A model generated the notes under the pieces. The model worked only from the letters and a program-made list of their open reading frames with translations. It made no database searches and had not been told where the DNA came from. The position numbers were made by a program, and so were the translations under genes. Positions 1 to 9,260 of a DNA stretch of 33,487 nucleotides are shown piece after piece. Source of the DNA: Eubacteriales bacterium (GTDB lineage Bacteria; Bacillota; Clostridia; Lachnospirales; Lachnospiraceae); the NCBI GenBank assembly GCA_030536755.1, contig JAUNPJ010000042.1, positions 1 to 33,487 of the forward strand, in the 5' to 3' direction. Every line of letters begins with the position of its first letter. The first letter of the stretch is position 1.

Positions 1-27
1 AGGCAATCTGGAATGAATTTTGGCTAA

Positions 28-54
28 GTTACTGTGAACGGAGTGAACAGTAAC
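28..54. repeat. 27-bp dyad repeat, copy 1
   Basis: Arms GTTACTGT (28-35) and ACAGTAAC (47-54) are perfect inverted repeats around an 11-base centre. A near-identical copy, with one change in the right arm that still allows a G-U pair, lies at 12545-12571 between map and infA. Two copies 12.5 kb apart in unrelated gaps suggest a dispersed palindromic repeat family. Its function is unknown; it may act as an RNA hairpin at transcript ends. Confidence 0.7.
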
Positions 55-88
55 CTGTGTATCAAAAAAAAAACAATTTTTTGAAAAA

Positions 89-117
89 AGCCCTTGCATT
101 TGCAGGGGCTTTCGTTT
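89..117 (+). terminator. Terminator of the gene upstream of the window
   Basis: A near-complete stem (89-110, AGCCC arm against GGGCT with one G-U pair) is followed by TTCGTTT. The T tract is broken, so efficiency is uncertain. An A-rich run lies just upstream. It most likely ends the transcript of the unseen upstream gene. Confidence 0.6.
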
Positions 118-126
118 ATACTACTA

Positions 127-322
127 ATTGCTGTGGCATTGATAGCAATGAAGCGTGAGGTTGCTGCCAATCTGGCAGGTTTTCCGTGGAGCGAATGTCA
201 AGTTAGGAAACTGACGACAAGTCACTGTACAAAGTAAATATCCATTAACATTGGAAACGGATGGAAATTACGTGTGAAGTTCTGAGACACACACGGGAAT
301 GTGTACAGTCACCGCTTGTCGT
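127..322 (+). promoter_or_regulatory. Structured 5' leader of the S10 operon (candidate r-protein leader)
   Basis: The 240 bases between the upstream terminator and rpsJ hold no ORF but many helices. ATTGCT (127-132) pairs with AGCAAT (144-149), and CTGCCA (164-169) pairs with TGGCAG (173-178). A long-range helix pairs ACGACAAG and ACTGTACA (214-231) with TGTACAGT and CTTGTCGT (302-322), interrupted by an internal loop. It encloses CGTGTG (271-276) paired with CACACG (290-295). S10 operons in other bacteria are autoregulated through such leaders, for example by L4. That this is one is inference from position and structure. I found no convincing promoter inside the region. Confidence 0.5.
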
Positions 323-358
323 ACTGATAATTAGTGCGAAAAGGAGGCGACTTTTTTT

Positions 359-676
359 ATGGCAAGTCAAGTAATGAGAATTACATTAAAAGCTTATGAT
401 CATCAGTTAGTTGATGCATCAGCAGCAAAAATTATTGAAACTGTAAAAAAGAATGGAGCTAAGGTGAGCGGACCGGTACCGCTTCCAACAAAGAAGGAAG
501 TAGTGACAATCTTAAGAGCCGTACACAAATACAAAGACTCCAGAGAACAGTTTGAGCAGAGAACTCATAAGAGACTGATTGATATTTTAACACCAACACA
601 GAAAACTGTTGATGCATTATCCAGACTGGAGATGCCTGCTGGTGTATTTATCGATATCAAAATGAAAAACAAATAA
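359..676 (+). CDS. rpsJ: 30S ribosomal protein S10
   Basis: S10 sits in the 30S head and, as NusE, binds NusB in antitermination complexes. At 105 residues it has the usual length. The N-terminal strand [13 protein letters not shown], the [19 protein letters not shown] loop and [18 protein letters not shown] are characteristic. The ATG at 359 follows AAGGAGG (342-348) at about 10 bases, the spacer being T-rich. It is the first gene of the S10 operon, after the structured leader. Confidence 0.97.
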   Translation: MASQVMRITLKAYDHQLVDASAAKIIETVKKNGAKVSGPVPLPTKKEVVTILRAVHKYKDSREQFEQRTHKRLIDILTPTQKTVDALSRLEMPAGVFIDIKMKNK

Positions 677-685
677 CTTTAGAAT

Positions 686-707
686 GATTACCTGGTAACA
701 GGCAATC
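686..707 (+). other. Intergenic GNRA hairpin, rpsJ-rplC gap
   Basis: GATT (686-689) and CCTG (691-694) pair with CAGG (699-702) and AATC (704-707) around the tetraloop GTAA, with one A/C mismatch. The ribosome binding site of rplC lies just downstream. No T tract follows, so it is not a terminator. A processing, stability or translational role is possible. Confidence 0.5.
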
Positions 708-728
708 CGCTGTAAGGAGGAAGTAACA

Positions 729-1364
729 ATGAAGAAAGCTATTTTAGCTACAAAAGTTGGAATGACTCAGATTTTCAACGACGAAGGCGTGCTGATTCCA
801 GTAACTGTACTTCAGGCTGGACCTTGTGTAGTAACACAGGTAAAGACACAGGAAAATGACGGCTATGAAGCTGTTCAGGTTGGTTTTGGTGAGAAGAGAG
901 AGAAACTCGTAAACAAACCGGAAAAAGGACAGTTCGACAAAGCTGGCGTATCCTGCAAGAGATATGTAAGAGAGTTCAAATTCGAGAATGCAGCCGAGTA
1001 CGAATTAGGACAGGAAATCAAAGCTGATATCTTTGCTGCAGGCGATCACATCGATGCAACTGCAATCAGCAAAGGTAAAGGTTTCCAGGGCGCAATCAAG
1101 AGACATGGACAGTCCCGCGGACCTATGGCACACGGTTCCAAATATCATCGCCATGCTGGTTCTAACGGTGCTTGTTCTGACCCGAGTAAGGTATTCAAAG
1201 GCAAAAAGATGCCAGGACAGATGGGTAACAAACAGATCACAGTTCAGAATCTTGAGATTGTACGCGTAGACGCAGAGAACAACTTACTGTTAGTAAAAGG
1301 TGCTGTTCCAGGACCTAAGAAATCTTTGGTAACAATCAAAGAGACAGTTAAGGCTCTGGCTTAA
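729..1364 (+). CDS. rplC: 50S ribosomal protein L3
   Basis: L3 is an early-assembling 50S protein whose long loop reaches towards the peptidyl-transferase centre. The 211-residue product opens with [19 protein letters not shown] and carries the signature [20 protein letters not shown], then [18 protein letters not shown] near the C-terminus. AAGGAGG (714-720) precedes the ATG at 8 bases. It is the second gene of the S10 operon, 52 bases after rpsJ and 23 bases before rplD. Confidence 0.98.
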   Translation: MKKAILATKVGMTQIFNDEGVLIPVTVLQAGPCVVTQVKTQENDGYEAVQVGFGEKREKLVNKPEKGQFDKAGVSCKRYVREFKFENAAEYELGQEIKADIFAAGDHIDATAISKGKGFQGAIKRHGQSRGPMAHGSKYHRHAGSNGACSDPSKVFKGKKMPGQMGNKQITVQNLEIVRVDAENNLLLVKGAVPGPKKSLVTIKETVKALA

Positions 1365-1387
1365 TACAGGAAAGGAGGAGCACAGAA

Positions 1388-2008
1388 ATGGCAAACGTAG
1401 CTGTTTATAATATGGAAGGCAACGAAGTTGGCACAATTGAGCTGAACGATGCAGTGTTTGGTGTTGAAGTAAACGAGCATCTGATTCATCTTGCAGTAGT
1501 TCGCCAGCTTGCAAATAAACGTCAGGGAACACAGAAAGCAAAAACACGTTCTGAAGTTCGCGGCGGTGGAAGAAAACCATGGAGACAGAAAGGAACAGGT
1601 CATGCTAGACAGGGTTCTATCCGCGCTCCACAGTGGACAGGCGGCGGTGTTGTATTTGCACCAACTCCTAGAGATTACGAAGTAAAAATGAACAAGAAAG
1701 AGAGAAGAGCTGCTCTGAAATCTGCTCTGACCTCCAGAGTTCAGGATAATAAATTAGTAGTTCTTGATGAGCTGAAATTAGATGAGATCAAGACAAAAGA
1801 AATGCAGAAAGTTCTGACAAACCTGAAAGTAAACAAAGCACTGGTAGTTATGCCGCAGCTTGATCAGAACGTTGTACTGTCTGCAAGAAACATTGAGAAC
1901 GTTGCAACAGCAACAACAAGCACAATCAATGTATACGATGTAATGAAATACAGCACAGTAATCCTGACGAAGGACGCTGTAGCTTCTATCGAGGAGGTGT
2001 ACGCATAA
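1388..2008 (+). CDS. rplD: 50S ribosomal protein L4
   Basis: L4 lines the nascent-peptide tunnel with its extended loop; in E. coli it also represses the S10 operon. The 206-residue protein shows the tunnel-loop region from about residue 45 ([20 protein letters not shown], then [15 protein letters not shown]) and the globular C-terminal part with [21 protein letters not shown] precedes the ATG. The stop TAA overlaps the rplW ATG by one base (2008), which implies translational coupling. Whether L4 binds the leader here cannot be told from sequence alone. Confidence 0.98.
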   Translation: MANVAVYNMEGNEVGTIELNDAVFGVEVNEHLIHLAVVRQLANKRQGTQKAKTRSEVRGGGRKPWRQKGTGHARQGSIRAPQWTGGGVVFAPTPRDYEVKMNKKERRAALKSALTSRVQDNKLVVLDELKLDEIKTKEMQKVLTNLKVNKALVVMPQLDQNVVLSARNIENVATATTSTINVYDVMKYSTVILTKDAVASIEEVYA

Positions 2009-2307
2009 TGGCTAACATTCAATATTATGATGTCATTCTCAAACCAGTAGTAACTGAGAAGAGTATGAACGCAATGGCTGAGAAAAAATACACATTCCTG
2101 GTACATCCGGAAGCAAACAAAGCTCAGATTAAAGAAGCTGTTGAGAAAATGTTCGAAGGAACAAAAGTAAAAAGCGTAAACACAATGAACAACGACGGTA
2201 AGAAAAAACGTCGTGGTATGACATTCGGAAAAACAGCTAAGACAAAGAAAGCAATCGTTGCTTTAACAGAGGACAGCAAGGACATCGAAATTTTTGAGGG
2301 TCTTTAA
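2008..2307 (+). CDS. rplW: 50S ribosomal protein L23
   Basis: L23 lies at the tunnel exit and is the docking site for trigger factor and SRP. At 99 residues it has the normal bacterial length. It contains [20 protein letters not shown] at the start and the [14 protein letters not shown] loop. The start overlaps the rplD stop by one base, and the binding site GAGGAGGTG (1992-2000) lies inside rplD. Confidence 0.97.
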   Translation: MANIQYYDVILKPVVTEKSMNAMAEKKYTFLVHPEANKAQIKEAVEKMFEGTKVKSVNTMNNDGKKKRRGMTFGKTAKTKKAIVALTEDSKDIEIFEGL

Positions 2308-2328
2308 TCCGAAAGCAACTGACACTAT

Positions 2329-2342
2329 ATGCTGGAAAGCAT
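2329..2342 (+). other. Small hairpin, rplW-rplB gap
   Basis: ATGCT (2329-2333) pairs with AGCAT (2338-2342) around the tetraloop GGAA, which fits the GNRA pattern. It sits upstream of the rplB binding site. It is short, and only noteworthy because similar capped hairpins recur in other gaps of this operon. Confidence 0.35.
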
Positions 2343-2371
2343 GATAATTAAATTCGAAAGGAGAAAGAGTA

Positions 2372-3217
2372 ATGGGAATTAAGACATATAACCCATATAC
2401 ACCTTCCAGACGTCACATGACAGGTTCTGATTTCTCTGAGATTACAAAATCCACACCTGAGAAATCACTGGTAACCTCTTTAAATAAAAATGCTGGACGT
2501 AACAATCAGGGTAAAATCACAGTAAGACACCGCGGAGGCGGCAGCAGAAGAAAATACAGAATTATCGATTTCAAGAGAAAGAAAGACGATATTCAGGCAA
2601 CAGTAATCGGTATCGAGTACGATCCGAACAGAACAGCTAACATCGCACTGATCTGCTATGCAGATGGTGAGAAAGCATATATCTTAGCTCCAGAAGGATT
2701 AAAAGTTGGCGCTAAAATCATGAACGGCGAGAACGCAGAGGTACGTGTAGGTAACTGCCTGCCATTATCTGCTATCCCGGTAGGTACCATGGTTCATAAC
2801 GTTGAGCTGTATCCTGGAAAAGGCGGACAGTTAGTTCGTTCCGCTGGTAACGGAGCTCAGTTAATGGCTAAAGAAGGAAAATATGCGACATTGAGATTGC
2901 CATCCGGAGAAATGAGAATGGTTCCAATCATTTGCCGTGCTTCCATCGGAGTTGTTGGAAATGGTGATCACAACCTGATCAACATTGGTAAAGCTGGACG
3001 TAAACGTCACATGGGAATCAGACCTACAGTTCGTGGTTCCGTAATGAACCCGAATGACCATCCACACGGTGGTGGTGAAGGTAAGACCAGCATCGGTCGT
3101 CCTGGTCCATGTACACCATGGGGCAAACCTGCTCTTGGTCTGAAGACTAGAAAGAAAAACAAACAGTCCAACAAGTACATCGTAAGAAGAAGAGATGGTA
3201 AAGCATTAGCAAAATAA
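2372..3217 (+). CDS. rplB: 50S ribosomal protein L2
   Basis: L2 is a core 23S rRNA-binding protein needed for subunit association and peptidyl-transferase activity. The 281-residue product has the RNA-binding OB and SH3-like regions ([20 protein letters not shown] near residues 42-61) and the highly conserved C-terminal segment [20 protein letters not shown]. The His residues there are those linked to peptidyl-transferase function in E. coli. AAAGGAGAAAG precedes the ATG. The gene is co-transcribed with rpsS, 13 bases downstream. Confidence 0.98.
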   Translation: MGIKTYNPYTPSRRHMTGSDFSEITKSTPEKSLVTSLNKNAGRNNQGKITVRHRGGGSRRKYRIIDFKRKKDDIQATVIGIEYDPNRTANIALICYADGEKAYILAPEGLKVGAKIMNGENAEVRVGNCLPLSAIPVGTMVHNVELYPGKGGQLVRSAGNGAQLMAKEGKYATLRLPSGEMRMVPIICRASIGVVGNGDHNLINIGKAGRKRHMGIRPTVRGSVMNPNDHPHGGGEGKTSIGRPGPCTPWGKPALGLKTRKKNKQSNKYIVRRRDGKALAK

Positions 3218-3230
3218 AGGAGGTTAGAAC

Positions 3231-3515
3231 ATGGCTCGTTCACTGAAAAAAGGACCATTCGCAGATGCCAGCCTGTTAAAAAAGGTTGACGCTTTAAACG
3301 CTGCAAATGAAAAATCCGTTATTAAAACCTGGTCACGTCGTTCCACAATCTTCCCTCAGTTCGTAGGACATACAATTGCTGTTCATGACGGAAGAAAGCA
3401 TGTACCGGTATACGTTACAGAAGATATGGTAGGACATAAACTCGGTGAGTTCGTTGCAACAAGAACTTACAGAGGACATGGAAAAGACGAGAAAAAATCA
3501 GGAGTTCGTAGATAG
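3231..3515 (+). CDS. rpsS: 30S ribosomal protein S19
   Basis: S19 forms a complex with S13 in the 30S head and contacts tRNA. The 94-residue product begins [20 protein letters not shown], which is diagnostic, and carries [20 protein letters not shown] near the middle. AAAGGAGGT overlaps the rplB stop region. A structured 78-base gap follows before rplV. Confidence 0.97.
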   Translation: MARSLKKGPFADASLLKKVDALNAANEKSVIKTWSRRSTIFPQFVGHTIAVHDGRKHVPVYVTEDMVGHKLGEFVATRTYRGHGKDEKKSGVRR

Positions 3516-3525
3516 ATTGGTGATT

Positions 3526-3567
3526 GCCCCGTAAGGGGGTAGCCACCAGGCTACTGCCGAAAGGCAG
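3526..3567 (+). other. Three consecutive hairpins between rpsS and rplV
   Basis: Three stems stand back to back: CCCC-GTAA-GGGG (3527-3538), TAGCC-ACCA-GGCTA (3540-3553) and CTGCC-GAAA-GGCAG (3554-3567). The first and third have GNRA tetraloops. The rplV binding site (AAAGGAGGG, 3577-3585) follows immediately. No T tract is present, so a terminator is unlikely. This could be a protein-binding or processing element; the function is unknown. Confidence 0.55.
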
Positions 3568-3593
3568 CAACATTTGAAAGGAGGGCATTACTC

Positions 3594-3983
3594 ATGGCTA
3601 AAGGTCATAGAAGCCAAATTAAGCGATTAAGAAATGAGAATAATAGAGATACAAGACCATCAGCAAAATTGTCTTATGCTAGAATGTCCGTACAGAAAGC
3701 TTCTTATGTATTAGATGTTATTCGCGGCAAAGATGTACAGACAGCACTTGGTATCTTAACATACAATCCACGTTACGCTTCCAGCGTACTGAAGAAACTG
3801 TTGGAGTCAGCAATTGCAAACGCTGAGAACAACAATGGAATGAGCGCAGACAACCTCTACATTGCAGAGTGCTACGCAAACAAAGGACCAACAATGAAGA
3901 GAATTCAGCCAAGAGCACAGGGTAGAGCGTACAGAATCGAGAAGAGAACAAGTCATATCACTATCGTGCTGGATGAAAGATAA
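3594..3983 (+). CDS. rplV: 50S ribosomal protein L22
   Basis: L22 contributes the beta-hairpin that narrows the exit tunnel next to L4; changes there affect macrolide sensitivity in other bacteria. The 129-residue product has [20 protein letters not shown] near residue 29, and the hairpin region [19 protein letters not shown] near the C-terminus looks complete. It is 11 bases upstream of rpsC. Confidence 0.97.
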   Translation: MAKGHRSQIKRLRNENNRDTRPSAKLSYARMSVQKASYVLDVIRGKDVQTALGILTYNPRYASSVLKKLLESAIANAENNNGMSADNLYIAECYANKGPTMKRIQPRAQGRAYRIEKRTSHITIVLDER

Positions 3984-3994
3984 GGAGGCAAAAC

Positions 3995-4651
3995 ATGGGA
4001 CAGAAAGTTAACCCACATGGTCTTAGAGTCGGAGTTATCAAAGACTGGGATTCCAAATGGTATGCTGAAGCTGACTTCGCCGACAATCTGGTTGAAGATT
4101 ACAACATCAGAAAATACCTGAAGAAGAAATTATATACAGCAGGTGTTTCCAAGATTGAGATCGAGAGAGCATCTGAGAGAGTAAAAGTTATTATCTATAC
4201 AGCAAAACCTGGTATCGTAATCGGTAAAGGCGGAGCTGAGATCGAGAAAGTAAAAGCTGAGTTACAGAAATATACAGACAAAAAGTTAATCGTTGACATC
4301 AAGGAAGTAAAGAGACCAGACAAAGACGCTCAGTTAGTAGCAGAGAACATTGCACTTCAGCTGGAAAACCGTATTTCTTTCCGTCGTGCTATGAAATCTA
4401 CTATGAGCAGAACAATGAAAGCTGGCGCAAAAGGAATTAAAACTGCTGTATCCGGACGTCTTGGAGGAGCTGATATGGCTCGTACAGAGTTCTACAGCGA
4501 AGGAAACATTCCGCTGCAGACATTAAGAGCAGATATTGACTATGGATTCGCAGAAGCTGACACAACTTATGGAAAAGTTGGTGTAAAAGCTTGGATCTAC
4601 AACGGTGAAGTACTTCCTACAAAAGGAACTAAGGAAGGGAGCGATAAATAA
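3995..4651 (+). CDS. rpsC: 30S ribosomal protein S3
   Basis: S3 sits at the mRNA entry channel and has helicase-related activity with S4 and S5. The 218-residue protein starts [20 protein letters not shown]. It carries a KH domain with the [14 protein letters not shown] motif near residue 75, and the conserved C-terminal domain [16 protein letters not shown]. The stop TAA shares one base with the rplP start (4651), indicating coupling. Confidence 0.98.
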   Translation: MGQKVNPHGLRVGVIKDWDSKWYAEADFADNLVEDYNIRKYLKKKLYTAGVSKIEIERASERVKVIIYTAKPGIVIGKGGAEIEKVKAELQKYTDKKLIVDIKEVKRPDKDAQLVAENIALQLENRISFRRAMKSTMSRTMKAGAKGIKTAVSGRLGGADMARTEFYSEGNIPLQTLRADIDYGFAEADTTYGKVGVKAWIYNGEVLPTKGTKEGSDK

Positions 4652-5088
4652 TGTTAATGCCAAAAAGAGTAAAACGTCGTAAACAATTCCGTGGCTCCAT
4701 GAGAGGAAAAGCCCTGAGAGGAAACAAAATCAACTACGGTGAGTACGGTCTTGTTGCAACAGAGCCTTGCTGGATCAGATCCAATCAGATTGAGGCAGCC
4801 CGTATCGCGATGACACGTTCTGTAAAACGTGGTGGTCAGGTATGGATCAAGATTTTCCCAGATAAACCAGTAACAGCAAAACCAGCAGAAACTCGTATGG
4901 GTTCCGGTAAAGGTGCCTTAGAATACTGGGTAGCAGTTGTAAAACCAGGTCGTGTAATGTTTGAGATCGCAGGTGTTTCTGAAGAAGCAGCTCGCGAAGC
5001 GTTGCGTTTGGCTATGCACAAGTTACCATGTAAATGTAAAATCGTTTCTCGTGCAGACTTAGAAGGCGGTGATAACAGTGAAAATTAA
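4651..5088 (+). CDS. rplP: 50S ribosomal protein L16
   Basis: L16 organises the A-site region of the 50S subunit near the elbow of tRNA. The 145-residue product begins [20 protein letters not shown]. The ATG at 4651 is preferred over the one at 4657 because Firmicute L16 proteins usually begin ML-PKRVK. The signature [20 protein letters not shown] lies near residue 90. The 3' end overlaps rpmC. Confidence 0.97.
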   Translation: MLMPKRVKRRKQFRGSMRGKALRGNKINYGEYGLVATEPCWIRSNQIEAARIAMTRSVKRGGQVWIKIFPDKPVTAKPAETRMGSGKGALEYWVAVVKPGRVMFEIAGVSEEAAREALRLAMHKLPCKCKIVSRADLEGGDNSEN

Positions 5089-5287
5089 TAAATTCGTAGA
5101 AGATTTAAAAGCAAAATCAGCTGCAGAATTACAAGAAGAATTAGTAGCTGCTAAAAAGGAACTCTTTAACTTGAGATTTCAGAATGCAACCAATCAGTTG
5201 GACAATACAAGCAGAATCAAAGAGGTTCGCAAAAATATTGCCAGAATTCAGACTGTAATTACTGAAAAAGCAAACGCAGCTGAATAA
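5078..5287 (+). CDS. rpmC: 50S ribosomal protein L29
   Basis: L29 is a small helical hairpin protein beside L23 at the tunnel exit. I chose the GTG at 5078 (product [19 protein letters not shown]..., 69 residues), because AGAAGGCGG (5061-5069) is then correctly spaced. A GTG at 5069 would overlap its own binding site. The signature [20 protein letters not shown] is present. The gene overlaps the end of rplP by 11 bases. Confidence 0.95.
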   Translation: MKINKFVEDLKAKSAAELQEELVAAKKELFNLRFQNATNQLDNTSRIKEVRKNIARIQTVITEKANAAE

Positions 5288-5313
5288 TTTCAGAAATATA
5301 GGAGGCAGAAATC

Positions 5314-5568
5314 GTGGAGAGAAATCTTAGAAAAACCCGTGTGGGTAAAGTAGTAAGCAATAAGATGGACAAAACCATCGTAGTTGCAATCGAAGATCAC
5401 GTAAAACATCCTCTTTACAAAAAAATCGTAAAGAGAACATATAAATTAAAAGCTCATGACGAAAACAATGAGTGCAGCATTGGCGATACAGTTAAAGTAA
5501 TGGAGACCAGACCGTTATCCAAAGATAAGAGATGGAGACTGGTTGAAATCGTAGAGAAAGTGAAATAA
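5314..5568 (+). CDS. rpsQ: 30S ribosomal protein S17
   Basis: S17 is a primary 16S rRNA-binding protein with an OB fold. The 84-residue product includes [20 protein letters not shown] and the conserved [19 protein letters not shown]. The start is GTG at 5314 after TAGGAGGC (5300-5307). It lies in the usual rpmC-rpsQ-rplN order. Confidence 0.97.
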   Translation: MERNLRKTRVGKVVSNKMDKTIVVAIEDHVKHPLYKKIVKRTYKLKAHDENNECSIGDTVKVMETRPLSKDKRWRLVEIVEKVK

Positions 5569-5584
5569 TTAGGAGGATACAAGC

Positions 5585-5953
5585 ATGATTCAACAGGAAA
5601 GTAGACTTAGAGTCGCTGACAATACTGGTGCAAAAGAAATCCTTTGTATCCGTGTATTAGGCGGTTCTACGAGAAGATATGCAAATATTGGTGATATCAT
5701 CGTTGCTACGGTCAAAGATGCAACACCAGGCGGCGTTGTTAAAAAAGGTGACGTTGTAAAGGCTGTTGTTGTTCGTACTGTCAAAGGTGCCCGTCGTAAA
5801 GATGGTTCTTATATCAGATTCGATGAAAACGCTGCTGTAATTATCAAAGACGATATGACTCCAAAAGGAACTCGTATCTTTGGACCAGTAGCAAGAGAGC
5901 TGCGTGAGAAAAAATTCATGAAGATTGTTTCTCTGGCTCCGGAAGTATTATAG
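5585..5953 (+). CDS. rplN: 50S ribosomal protein L14
   Basis: L14 forms part of the inter-subunit surface and contacts L19 and 16S helix 14. The 122-residue protein has the normal length. It starts [20 protein letters not shown] and has [20 protein letters not shown] near residue 55. AGGAGGAT precedes the ATG. Eleven bases separate it from rplX. Confidence 0.98.
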   Translation: MIQQESRLRVADNTGAKEILCIRVLGGSTRRYANIGDIIVATVKDATPGGVVKKGDVVKAVVVRTVKGARRKDGSYIRFDENAAVIIKDDMTPKGTRIFGPVARELREKKFMKIVSLAPEVL

Positions 5954-5964
5954 GAGGGTGCATA

Positions 5965-6276
5965 ATGTCAGCTATGAAAATTAAAAAAGGCGACACTGTG
6001 AAAGTAATCGCTGGTAAAGATAAAGACAAAGAGGGCAAAGTAATTGCTGTCAATGTTAAAAACAATACAGTTTTAGTTGAAGGCGTGAACATGGTTACAA
6101 AGCACTCCAAACCTTCTATGGCTAACCAGCAGGGTGGAATCATTACAAAAGAAGCTCCAATTCATGTTTCTAACGTAATGTACCTGCACAAAGGAAAAGC
6201 AACAAGAGTTGGTTACAAGATGGATGGAGACAAAAAAGTTCGTTTCGCTAAAGCAACAGGCGAAGTTATCGATTAA
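5965..6276 (+). CDS. rplX: 50S ribosomal protein L24
   Basis: L24 is an assembly-initiator protein near the tunnel exit. The 103-residue product has a KOW motif at the start ([20 protein letters not shown]). The ATG at 5965 follows TAGGAGGG (5951-5958). An internal ATG at 5974 would remove three residues and is less well spaced. Confidence 0.96.
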   Translation: MSAMKIKKGDTVKVIAGKDKDKEGKVIAVNVKNNTVLVEGVNMVTKHSKPSMANQQGGIITKEAPIHVSNVMYLHKGKATRVGYKMDGDKKVRFAKATGEVID

Positions 6277-6298
6277 TTGAGAGAGGAGGCAAATACAA

Positions 6299-6838
6299 GT
6301 GACTAGACTTGAAGAGTTATACAAGAATGAGATCATGGATGCCATGACAAAGAAATTTGGATATAAAAATGTAATGGAAGTGCCAAAACTCGCAAAAATC
6401 GTTGTGAACATGGGTGTTGGTGAAGCAAAAGAAAACGCAAAAGTTCTGGATGCTGCAATCGCAGATATGGAGCTGATCACAGGACAGAAAGCGATTGCAA
6501 CAAAAGCTAAAAAATCTGTTGCTAACTTCAAATTAAGAGAAGGTATGGCAATTGGATGCAAAACTACACTCCGCGGAGATAAGATGTATGAGTTCGCTGA
6601 TCGTCTGATCAATCTGGCACTGCCACGAGTACGTGACTTCAGAGGTGTAAATCCTAACGCATTTGACGGCAGAGGAAACTACGCTCTGGGTATCAAAGAG
6701 CAGTTAATCTTCCCGGAAGTTGAGTATGACAAAATTGACAAAGTAAGAGGTATGGATATTATATTCGTAACTACTGCTAAGACTGATGAAGAAGCTCGTG
6801 AATTATTGACATTATTCAATATGCCATTCGCTAAATAA
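6299..6838 (+). CDS. rplE: 50S ribosomal protein L5
   Basis: L5 binds 5S rRNA and contacts the P-site tRNA and S13. The 179-residue protein has [20 protein letters not shown] near residue 22, [20 protein letters not shown], and a C-terminal [17 protein letters not shown]. It starts with GTG at 6299 after GAGAGGAGGC (6280-6289). Confidence 0.97.
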   Translation: MTRLEELYKNEIMDAMTKKFGYKNVMEVPKLAKIVVNMGVGEAKENAKVLDAAIADMELITGQKAIATKAKKSVANFKLREGMAIGCKTTLRGDKMYEFADRLINLALPRVRDFRGVNPNAFDGRGNYALGIKEQLIFPEVEYDKIDKVRGMDIIFVTTAKTDEEARELLTLFNMPFAK

Positions 6839-6856
6839 TTAGGAGGTAGAGTATTC

Positions 6857-7042
6857 ATGGCTAAAACAGCAATGAAAATCAAACAGCAGCGCAAACAGAA
6901 ATTCTCTACTAGAGAGTACAACCGCTGCAGAATCTGTGGTCGTCCACATGCATACTTAAGAAAATACGGAATCTGCAGAATCTGTTTCCGTGAGTTAGCA
7001 TATAAAGGACAAATTCCTGGTGTTAAAAAAGCCAGCTGGTAA
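6857..7042 (+). CDS. rpsZ: 30S ribosomal protein S14, zinc-binding (type Z)
   Basis: S14 lies in the 30S head near S3, S10 and S19. This is the short zinc-ribbon form. Cys24 and Cys27 (CRIC) and Cys40 and Cys43 (CRIC) form two complete CxxC pairs, and the protein is 61 residues long. No zinc-independent paralogue is in the window. AGGAGGTAG precedes the ATG. Confidence 0.97.
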   Translation: MAKTAMKIKQQRKQKFSTREYNRCRICGRPHAYLRKYGICRICFRELAYKGQIPGVKKASW

Positions 7043-7063
7043 AATTCAAGGAGGTAAACATTC

Positions 7064-7465
7064 ATGACTATGAGCGATCCTATTGCAGATATGCTTACAA
7101 GAATCCGTAACGCAAATACTGCAAAACATGATACAGTAGATGTTCCTGCTTCTAAAATGAAAATTGCTATTGCTAACATTCTCGTGGACGAGGGTTACAT
7201 CGCAAAATACGATTTAGTAGAGGACGGAAGTTTTAAAACAATCCATATCACATTAAAATATGGTGAAGATAAAAATCAGAAAATCATCACAGGCTTAAAG
7301 AGAATTTCTAAACCAGGTCTGCGTGTTTATGTTGGCAAGGATGAGCTTCCAAAAGTTCTGGGTGGACTTGGAATCGCTATTCTTTCTACAAACAAAGGTG
7401 TGATCACCGACAAACAGGCTCGTAAAGAGCAGGTAGGCGGAGAAGTTTTAGCATTTGTATGGTAG
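7064..7465 (+). CDS. rpsH: 30S ribosomal protein S8
   Basis: S8 is a primary 16S rRNA-binding protein and, in E. coli, the translational repressor of the spc operon. The 133-residue protein contains [20 protein letters not shown] at the start and the C-terminal signature [18 protein letters not shown]. The ATG at 7064 follows AAGGAGGT; an alternative ATG lies at 7070. An unusually long 114-base gap follows. Confidence 0.97.
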   Translation: MTMSDPIADMLTRIRNANTAKHDTVDVPASKMKIAIANILVDEGYIAKYDLVEDGSFKTIHITLKYGEDKNQKIITGLKRISKPGLRVYVGKDELPKVLGGLGIAILSTNKGVITDKQARKEQVGGEVLAFVW

Positions 7466-7519
7466 GCTGAAAGCAACTTAGTGCGAGGCCCTACACGCCC
7501 GTCTATGCAACTGAAAACA

Positions 7520-7545
7520 GAAGGGAACCACATAAGCGTCCCTTC
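7520..7545 (+). other. Hairpin in the rpsH-rplF gap
   Basis: GAAGGGA (7520-7526) pairs perfectly with TCCCTTC (7539-7545) around a 12-base loop. It lies in the 114-base gap ahead of rplF. Only a few T residues follow, so termination is unlikely. The rplF binding site AAGGAGGA starts about 17 bases later. Confidence 0.5.
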
Positions 7546-7579
7546 CGAGAATTTAAGTTAATTAAGGAGGAAATCTGGT

Positions 7580-8119
7580 ATGTCACGAATTGGAAGACTG
7601 CCTATCGTTGTTCCGGCTGGAGTAGAAGTAAAGATCGCTGAGAATAACGTAGTGACCGTAAAAGGCCCAAAAGGAACTCTTGAGAAAGAGCTTCCACACG
7701 AGATGGAAATCAAATTAGAAGATGGACACATTGTTGTCACAAGACCAAATGATCTGAAGAAAATGAAATCCTTACACGGATTGACAAGAAGCTTACTGAA
7801 CAACATGGTTGTTGGTGTAAGCGAGGGATATAAGAAAGTTCTGGAAGTAAACGGTGTAGGTTACAAATGTGCAAAACAGGGCAAGAAGTTAGTTCTGAAC
7901 CTGGGATACTCTCATCCGGTAGAAATGCAGGATCCAGAAGGCCTGGAAGCAAAAGTTGAAGGTAACACAATTACCGTTGAAGGTATTGATAAAGAAAAAG
8001 TTGGCCAATACGCTGCTGAGATCAGAGACAAGAGAAGACCTGAGCCATACAAGGGCAAAGGTATCAAATATGCTGATGAAGTGATCAGACGTAAAGTTGG
8101 TAAGACTGGTAAGAAATAA
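7580..8119 (+). CDS. rplF: 50S ribosomal protein L6
   Basis: L6 is a two-domain protein near the GTPase-associated centre and the sarcin-ricin loop. The 179-residue product starts [19 protein letters not shown] and ends with the signature region [20 protein letters not shown], then [16 protein letters not shown] precedes the ATG. It is followed 17 bases later by rplR. Confidence 0.98.
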   Translation: MSRIGRLPIVVPAGVEVKIAENNVVTVKGPKGTLEKELPHEMEIKLEDGHIVVTRPNDLKKMKSLHGLTRSLLNNMVVGVSEGYKKVLEVNGVGYKCAKQGKKLVLNLGYSHPVEMQDPEGLEAKVEGNTITVEGIDKEKVGQYAAEIRDKRRPEPYKGKGIKYADEVIRRKVGKTGKK

Positions 8120-8136
8120 TTAAGGAGAGTGTGAAA

Positions 8137-8505
8137 ATGATTAAAAAAGTATCAAGAGCGGATGTTCGCCAGAAAAAGCATAGAAGAATGCGCAATCGCA
8201 TCAGCGGAACAGCTCAGGCACCACGCTTGGCTGTATTCAGAAGCAACAATCATATGTACGCGCAGATCATCGATGACACCGTTGGACACACTTTAGTATC
8301 TGCTTCTACTCTTCAGGCTGAGGTAAAAGAAGGTCTTGAGCATACCAACGATGTAGCTGCAGCTACAAAATTAGGAACTGTCATCGGCAAAAAAGCAATC
8401 GAAGCTGGTATTAAAGAAGTAGTCTTTGATAGAGGCGGCTTTATATATCACGGAAAAATCAAAGCACTGGCAGATGCTGCCAGAGAAGCTGGATTAGATT
8501 TCTAA
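8137..8505 (+). CDS. rplR: 50S ribosomal protein L18
   Basis: L18 binds 5S rRNA and anchors it to the central protuberance. I take the ATG at 8137 (122 residues, [20 protein letters not shown]...), which is 9 bases after AAGGAG (8122-8127). A GTG at 8131 would add two residues with poor spacing. The C-terminal [20 protein letters not shown] is characteristic. Confidence 0.96.
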   Translation: MIKKVSRADVRQKKHRRMRNRISGTAQAPRLAVFRSNNHMYAQIIDDTVGHTLVSASTLQAEVKEGLEHTNDVAAATKLGTVIGKKAIEAGIKEVVFDRGGFIYHGKIKALADAAREAGLDF

Positions 8506-8524
8506 CAAGGAGGGAAGATCACAC

Positions 8525-9034
8525 ATGAGACGTAATCTTATTGATGCTAGTCAGTTAGAGTTAGAAGATAAAGTAGTATCAATCAAACGTGTAACCAAGG
8601 TTGTCAAAGGTGGACGTAACATGAGATTTACAGCTTTAGTAGTTGTAGGTGACGGAAACGGACATGTTGGTGCAGGTTTGGGAAAAGCAGCTGAAATTCC
8701 GGAAGCAATCCGCAAAGGAAAAGAAGATGCGATCAAAAAATTAGTTACTGTTGCAAGAGATGAGAACGGAAGTATTACACATGACTTCGTTGGAAAATTC
8801 GGAAGTGCTGAAATGCTTCTGAAGAAAGCTCCGGAAGGTACTGGAGTAATCGCTGGTGGTCCTGCCCGTGCCGTAATCGAGTTAGCAGGAATCAAAAACA
8901 TCCGTACAAAATGTATGGGTTCCAGAAACAAACAGAATGTAGTTCTTGCTACAATCGCAGGTTTAAGTCAGTTAAAGACTCCTGAAGAAGTAGCTAAACT
9001 TCGCGGAAAATCTGTAGAAGAGATTCTGGGTTAA
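8525..9034 (+). CDS. rpsE: 30S ribosomal protein S5
   Basis: S5 lies at the mRNA entry site and affects translational fidelity. The 169-residue protein has the N-terminal dsRNA-binding-like domain ([20 protein letters not shown], then [20 protein letters not shown]). The C-terminal domain includes [29 protein letters not shown] precedes the ATG. Confidence 0.98.
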   Translation: MRRNLIDASQLELEDKVVSIKRVTKVVKGGRNMRFTALVVVGDGNGHVGAGLGKAAEIPEAIRKGKEDAIKKLVTVARDENGSITHDFVGKFGSAEMLLKKAPEGTGVIAGGPARAVIELAGIKNIRTKCMGSRNKQNVVLATIAGLSQLKTPEEVAKLRGKSVEEILG

Positions 9035-9047
9035 GGAGGACTGAAAA

Positions 9048-9230
9048 ATGGCAGAGAAATTAAAAATTACATTAGTAAAATCTACAATCGGTGCCATTCC
9101 TAAACACAAACAGACAGCAGCTGCACTGGGACTTCGCAAACTGAACAAAACAGTTGAGATGCCAGATAACGCTTCTGTTCGCGGAATGGTAAAACAGATT
9201 CAGCATTTAGTAAAAGTTGAAGAAATTTAA
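9048..9230 (+). CDS. rpmD: 50S ribosomal protein L30
   Basis: L30 is a small 50S protein present in most Firmicutes. The 60-residue product, [20 protein letters not shown] followed by [15 protein letters not shown], matches the family over its whole length. TAAGGAGGA overlaps the rpsE stop. It sits between rpsE and rplO, its standard place. Confidence 0.96.
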   Translation: MAEKLKITLVKSTIGAIPKHKQTAAALGLRKLNKTVEMPDNASVRGMVKQIQHLVKVEEI

Positions 9231-9260
9231 TCTTAATTATTGATAAAGGAGGTGCCAAAG

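Noticed and set aside
6073-6612. Long minus-strand open frame of 179 codons opposite rplX and rplE
   Set aside because: It is the antisense shadow of two highly conserved ribosomal genes and has no ribosome binding site or family resemblance.
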